The notes under the pieces: model-generated
Told to the model about the DNA's origin: nothing
Databases searched by the model: none
What the model saw: the letters and a program-made list of their open reading frames with translations, nothing else
Origin: Deltaproteobacteria bacterium
GTDB taxonomy: Bacteria > Myxococcota_A > Polyangia > HGW-17 > JAJRWW01
Reading direction: 5' to 3'
DNA length: 34,146 bases
Assembly: GCA_029938605.1 (NCBI GenBank)
Contig: JAOZUO010000086.1
Location: 1 to 34,146 of the forward strand
Translations under genes and position numbers: made by a program
In this document: positions 31,067-34,146 of the stretch, piece by piece
Layout of the letters: each line of letters opens with the position of its first letter
Numbering within the stretch: position 1 is the stretch's first letter

Positions 31067-31096
31067 TTGACGCAGCCCTTTGGGTTCGACTATCCT
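31067..31096 (+). promoter_or_regulatory. Possible promoter of the secreted-protein gene
   Basis: TTGACG (31067-31072) and TATCCT (31091-31096), spaced by 18 bases, start 11 bases after the long inverted repeat. Transcription would begin near 31103, about 38 bases before the ATG at 31141. Confidence 0.4.
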
Positions 31097-31140
31097 TTTA
31101 GCGATCTTTGGGAAAAATGGACCTGACCGGAAGGGCAGAA

Positions 31141-34100
31141 ATGCGACGTTGGGGAGCCATGAAACAAACCAGACCCTTCACGAGCATCGCGGCGTTGTTC
31201 ATCGGGCTGCTGCTCTTCATCGCGTTCGTCCCGGATGCGCGGGCTTACGAGCCCATCGGGCAGGTCGATCCAGACAGCGACGGTCTCGTCTGGGTGCTTC
31301 CACTCGGCAGCCAGGTCCTTTCGAAGTGCTGCTATCGAGACCGCGACTGCGACCACGTCGTCGACTGGGTCGAGGCCGAGCTGGCCTGGGCTTTCCGGCC
31401 GTATGTGGTCTACGACGAGGGAGAGGATCCCGAGGAGGGAGACGAGCACATGATCCTCTACCACGTGATCCCGATCGAGCACCAGCCAGGTCAGAAGCTG
31501 GTGCTCCGGGTAACGCTGGTCTTCATCTTCCAGGACGACCATACTCGAGGGAATGATACCTGCGGTTCGTCCCATCACGGGGATACCGAGCGCCTGCGTT
31601 TCTTTGTCACGAGCACCGATCCGGGATTCCAACGCTGGCACATCTCCACCATCATGTGGCGGAATTGTCACGACACCGTTAACGAGTGGGATGCCTCCAA
31701 CCCTGATCCGGCGCTCTTCGACTGGGTACCCGACACCGACACCGGGCTGAGCCACTTCCCGGTCTATGTCGCCGAGCAGAAGCACGGTCTCTACCCCTCC
31801 CATTCGCGGTGCGAGGACTGCCGGCATGCCTGTAGACAGTACGAAGACTGTAGCGGCGGCTGGGAGGGCTGGGCCCGATACGGCATCCGCGGATACAACT
31901 TCGCCGGCGCGAGCTGGCACTCCTACTGCGCGACGAATCCATGCGGCTTTGATCACGCCGACAGCGACGAGCTGTACAATCTCATGACCCAGCTGCCGTG
32001 GCAGTCTGTCTATCTGGGCAACGTGGGCGGCTTTCACTTCCCGAGCAGCACTGGAACCTACTCGGGCACCGAGCAGTGGCCGGATCCGCGACATGTCTTC
32101 ATGCCCACCGAGCCATTCCAGCCCTATCACGTGGGCTACGGGAGCGCCGGGACACTGGGCGGGACGCTCAGTGCCCCGATCGAGGTGAGCCCGCTCCAAG
32201 GCCACTTCGGCGCACCAGGACTATGGGCCTACGGGTACGAAGGCGAGTTCGTCTGGGACAACCAGCACCAAAGCTTCTGCGGACGTCCGTTCAATACGGA
32301 CAATTGCAGTAGTGACGTTGGTCTCCTTCGGACCCAGTTCCACAGAACCGACGAGCCTCCCGAGGTAGGGGGAGTGGTGGACCTCTCCGCCCTTTTTCCG
32401 AATGAGTACGTGGGAGCTGCCGGTCAACCGCAGACGAGGATCTGCGAGGCGACGGACACCGACTGGGACGGCACGCCGGACCTCATTGACTGCGACCCGT
32501 ACAACCCCTACCTGACCCTCGACACCGACATGGACGGAATTTGCGATCTGGCCATTGACGTCAATGACGAGCCAGGTTGTCGAGACTCTTGCGTGGCCAT
32601 CTACGAGGCCCTGAATGACGAGGACAACCCCAACCCTCCCCGGGTGAGTCCAGGGTGGGACGTCGTTTTCTGCATGTTGACGCAGTGCAATCCCAACCAT
32701 GTCCCCGACAACTGTGTTGACCTGAATGATCCGGACTGCGCACGGATCGCCGTGACCTTTGGCTACGACGCCCAACCGTGGGTCGAGTCCTGGTGGCGCT
32801 GCATGAACCGCTACTGGAACCCGTACCAGGAGGACGAGAACCACGACGACATCGGAGACCAGTGCCAGCCACTGGCCCACGCCACCGTTTTGGAGGTCGA
32901 GACGCACGTGCGAAACACCGTCTCCTTCTCGATCCCTCCCGGCGGGGGGCCTACCCAGGTCACCTGCAAGACCTACGAGGCCTCCATCGACTTCACCGCC
33001 AGAGGCGGCCCCTGGCGCATGGGCCACCTCCGCCCCACCACGGTGGGGGCGTGCGGGTGTGATCCAACGGATTCCAAGAACTACTGCAATTCCGTTACTT
33101 GCCGCGAGTACGCAAGACATTCTTTTTCAGGCGGTGAGTATCAGTTTACCTACCCGCCCGTCCAGGGCTGCAACCACCTGGGCAACACGGTGCTCGGGGA
33201 CCTGCTCGAACAGCCGGGCGTCGGCTACACCTCGCTCTGCCGGTTCAAGGACGTGGAGTACAAGCCGGCGCCCTTCAGCCAGGACCACGTGGCCATCGAC
33301 TGGTCCTGGCCGGCCCAGACGCGCTTCGCGCCGGACCAGCTCACCAACCTGGGCTACACGCCCGATCCGGCCGACCTGCTGAACCTGCGCGGCCGCCTGG
33401 TCCGGCTGCGGGCAGAGTATCCCGAGCCGGATCAAAGCGCCGGCCTGAACGACCCGAGCTGGTACCCGGCCCAGGGCGCACACCGGCACCGCGTCTCCCG
33501 CTGGCTCAACGATCCCTTAGTGGACCCGAACGAGCTCGACGACTCGGACCAATCGTGCATCTGGGACGATCGTCCGTTCACGTCTTCCCTTAGTCGACTG
33601 GGTTGTTTCTTCGTGCCTCATCCCACGGCCGATCCGCTGGTGGTCAGGATCCCCGGGTCGTGGGTGATGCTCCAGGATCCGCTGACCGGGGAGCAGGCCA
33701 CCGTGACCCTGCGGACCGGTGCGCTGCGGCCCTCGGCGCTCCGCGCCGTGACCACCGAGACCGGGGTGCGACCGAACCTCGTCGGGGCCGTGATGACCGG
33801 AGCCGTGCTCAACACCGAGCAGCTCGGGCTGAGCCACCCCCGGGAGCCGGTGATCCTGGCCTACCGGCCGGGCACATCCGTGGTCACGGGGGAGCCTCGG
33901 CCACCCGAGCTCTACCTGGGGCTGGTGGAGCGTGAGGAGAACCGCTGGCTGACGTGGTCTGAGTTGTTCGGTGACAACGCCGTGGTGCCGCGGGTGACCG
34001 CGCCGCAGCTCTTTTTCTCCCCGCGGCAAAACGCCATCCTCTTGATGGGGGGCACCGTGGACGCCTCCGGGCTCAACCAACCGCACACCCTGGTGACGGT

Positions 34101-34146
34101 GAGCCTGGACGACGGGTCGGTGCGCTCGCGGCCGCTGCGCTTCCTT
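31141..34146 (+). CDS. Large secreted cysteine-rich protein with Vps62-like and DxDxDG segments (3' end outside window)
   Basis: The frame is open from 31141 to the window edge, 1002 residues without a stop. The ATG at 31141 has GGAAGG six bases upstream; ATGs at 31117 and 31159 are in frame. A signal peptide (IAALFIGLLLFIAF, then VPDARA) predicts export. Residues 65-220 resemble the Vps62-like/DUF946 family: MILYHVIPIE, FIFQDDHTRG, HHGDTERLRF and YVAEQKHGLYPS. Aspartate-rich DTDWDGTPDLIDCD and DTDMDGICDLA near residues 438-470 look like thrombospondin type-3 calcium repeats. Many cysteines occur in pairs (CCYRDRDC, CEDCRHAC), implying disulphides outside the cytoplasm. The last part (NAILLMGGTVDASG) may open a Kelch-like repeat domain. 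The role is unknown; a surface or outer-membrane protein is likely. It lies divergent to the third TetR gene. Confidence 0.8.
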   Translation, partial: MRRWGAMKQTRPFTSIAALFIGLLLFIAFVPDARAYEPIGQVDPDSDGLVWVLPLGSQVLSKCCYRDRDCDHVVDWVEAELAWAFRPYVVYDEGEDPEEGDEHMILYHVIPIEHQPGQKLVLRVTLVFIFQDDHTRGNDTCGSSHHGDTERLRFFVTSTDPGFQRWHISTIMWRNCHDTVNEWDASNPDPALFDWVPDTDTGLSHFPVYVAEQKHGLYPSHSRCEDCRHACRQYEDCSGGWEGWARYGIRGYNFAGASWHSYCATNPCGFDHADSDELYNLMTQLPWQSVYLGNVGGFHFPSSTGTYSGTEQWPDPRHVFMPTEPFQPYHVGYGSAGTLGGTLSAPIEVSPLQGHFGAPGLWAYGYEGEFVWDNQHQSFCGRPFNTDNCSSDVGLLRTQFHRTDEPPEVGGVVDLSALFPNEYVGAAGQPQTRICEATDTDWDGTPDLIDCDPYNPYLTLDTDMDGICDLAIDVNDEPGCRDSCVAIYEALNDEDNPNPPRVSPGWDVVFCMLTQCNPNHVPDNCVDLNDPDCARIAVTFGYDAQPWVESWWRCMNRYWNPYQEDENHDDIGDQCQPLAHATVLEVETHVRNTVSFSIPPGGGPTQVTCKTYEASIDFTARGGPWRMGHLRPTTVGACGCDPTDSKNYCNSVTCREYARHSFSGGEYQFTYPPVQGCNHLGNTVLGDLLEQPGVGYTSLCRFKDVEYKPAPFSQDHVAIDWSWPAQTRFAPDQLTNLGYTPDPADLLNLRGRLVRLRAEYPEPDQSAGLNDPSWYPAQGAHRHRVSRWLNDPLVDPNELDDSDQSCIWDDRPFTSSLSRLGCFFVPHPTADPLVVRIPGSWVMLQDPLTGEQATVTLRTGALRPSALRAVTTETGVRPNLVGAVMTGAVLNTEQLGLSHPREPVILAYRPGTSVVTGEPRPPELYLGLVEREENRWLTWSELFGDNAVVPRVTAPQLFFSPRQNAILLMGGTVDASGLNQPHTLVTVSLDDGSVRSRPLRFL

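Noticed and set aside
1-34146. CRISPR arrays or phage structural genes
   Set aside because: No regularly spaced repeat series and no capsid, tail, integrase or terminase-like frames were seen on either strand.

Overview
The window is GC-rich and looks like a chromosomal segment of a Gram-negative, Myxococcota/Desulfobacterota-like bacterium. The pointers are a tripartite envelope efflux system with a TolC-type outer-membrane protein, a PII-like protein closing the RND operon, a very large secreted cysteine-rich protein with calcium-type DxDxDG repeats, and frequent TTG/GTG starts behind strong Shine-Dalgarno sequences. The taxonomic call is an inference; there is no rRNA.

Layout. (1) Positions 1-2000: the 3' half of a tRNA-Met and its terminator, then a graveyard of decayed mobile and cellular DNA (IS3-family transposase tail, group II intron maturase tail, a PAS-like fragment). 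(2) Positions 2074-10541: a small membrane protein and a TetR regulator on the plus strand, converging on a minus-strand block of Crp/Fnr regulator, TolC-like channel, membrane-fusion protein, HAE1-type RND pump and PII-like protein. (3) Positions 10973-18048, plus strand: a CDP-alcohol phosphatidyltransferase fused to a GtrA domain, a lipid-type RND exporter fused to a PgpA phosphatase domain, and an MmpL-type exporter. (4) Positions 29690-18278, minus strand: a tightly packed nine-gene series of CDP-alcohol phosphotransferase, myo-inositol-phosphate synthase, inositol-phosphate cytidylyltransferase-like protein, second CDP-alcohol phosphotransferase, MOP/Wzx-type flippase, radical SAM protein, second RND-PgpA fusion whose PgpA part has lost its key residues, SRPBCC-like membrane protein and TetR regulator. 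(5) Positions 30176-34146: a third TetR regulator and a divergent gene for a secreted protein that runs off the right edge.

Regions 3 and 4 read as one inositol-lipid system. Glucose-6-phosphate would become inositol phosphate (synthase). The GtrA-fused enzyme would join it to CDP-diacylglycerol to give phosphatidylinositol phosphate, and the PgpA domain carried on the RND exporter would remove the phosphate, so that dephosphorylation and export sit on one polypeptide. A parallel branch would make CDP-inositol and transfer phosphoinositol to another lipid or polyol through the two minus-strand CDP-alcohol phosphotransferases. Flippase, two RND exporters, MmpL and SRPBCC protein would move the product to the outer envelope. 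A repeated palindromic site of the form TTGGYC-N4-GRCCAA lies upstream of the MmpL gene, upstream of the nine-gene series and upstream of the third TetR gene, which suggests that one TetR protein controls the cluster. The pathway steps rest on family signatures; the chemistry and the exported lipid are inference.
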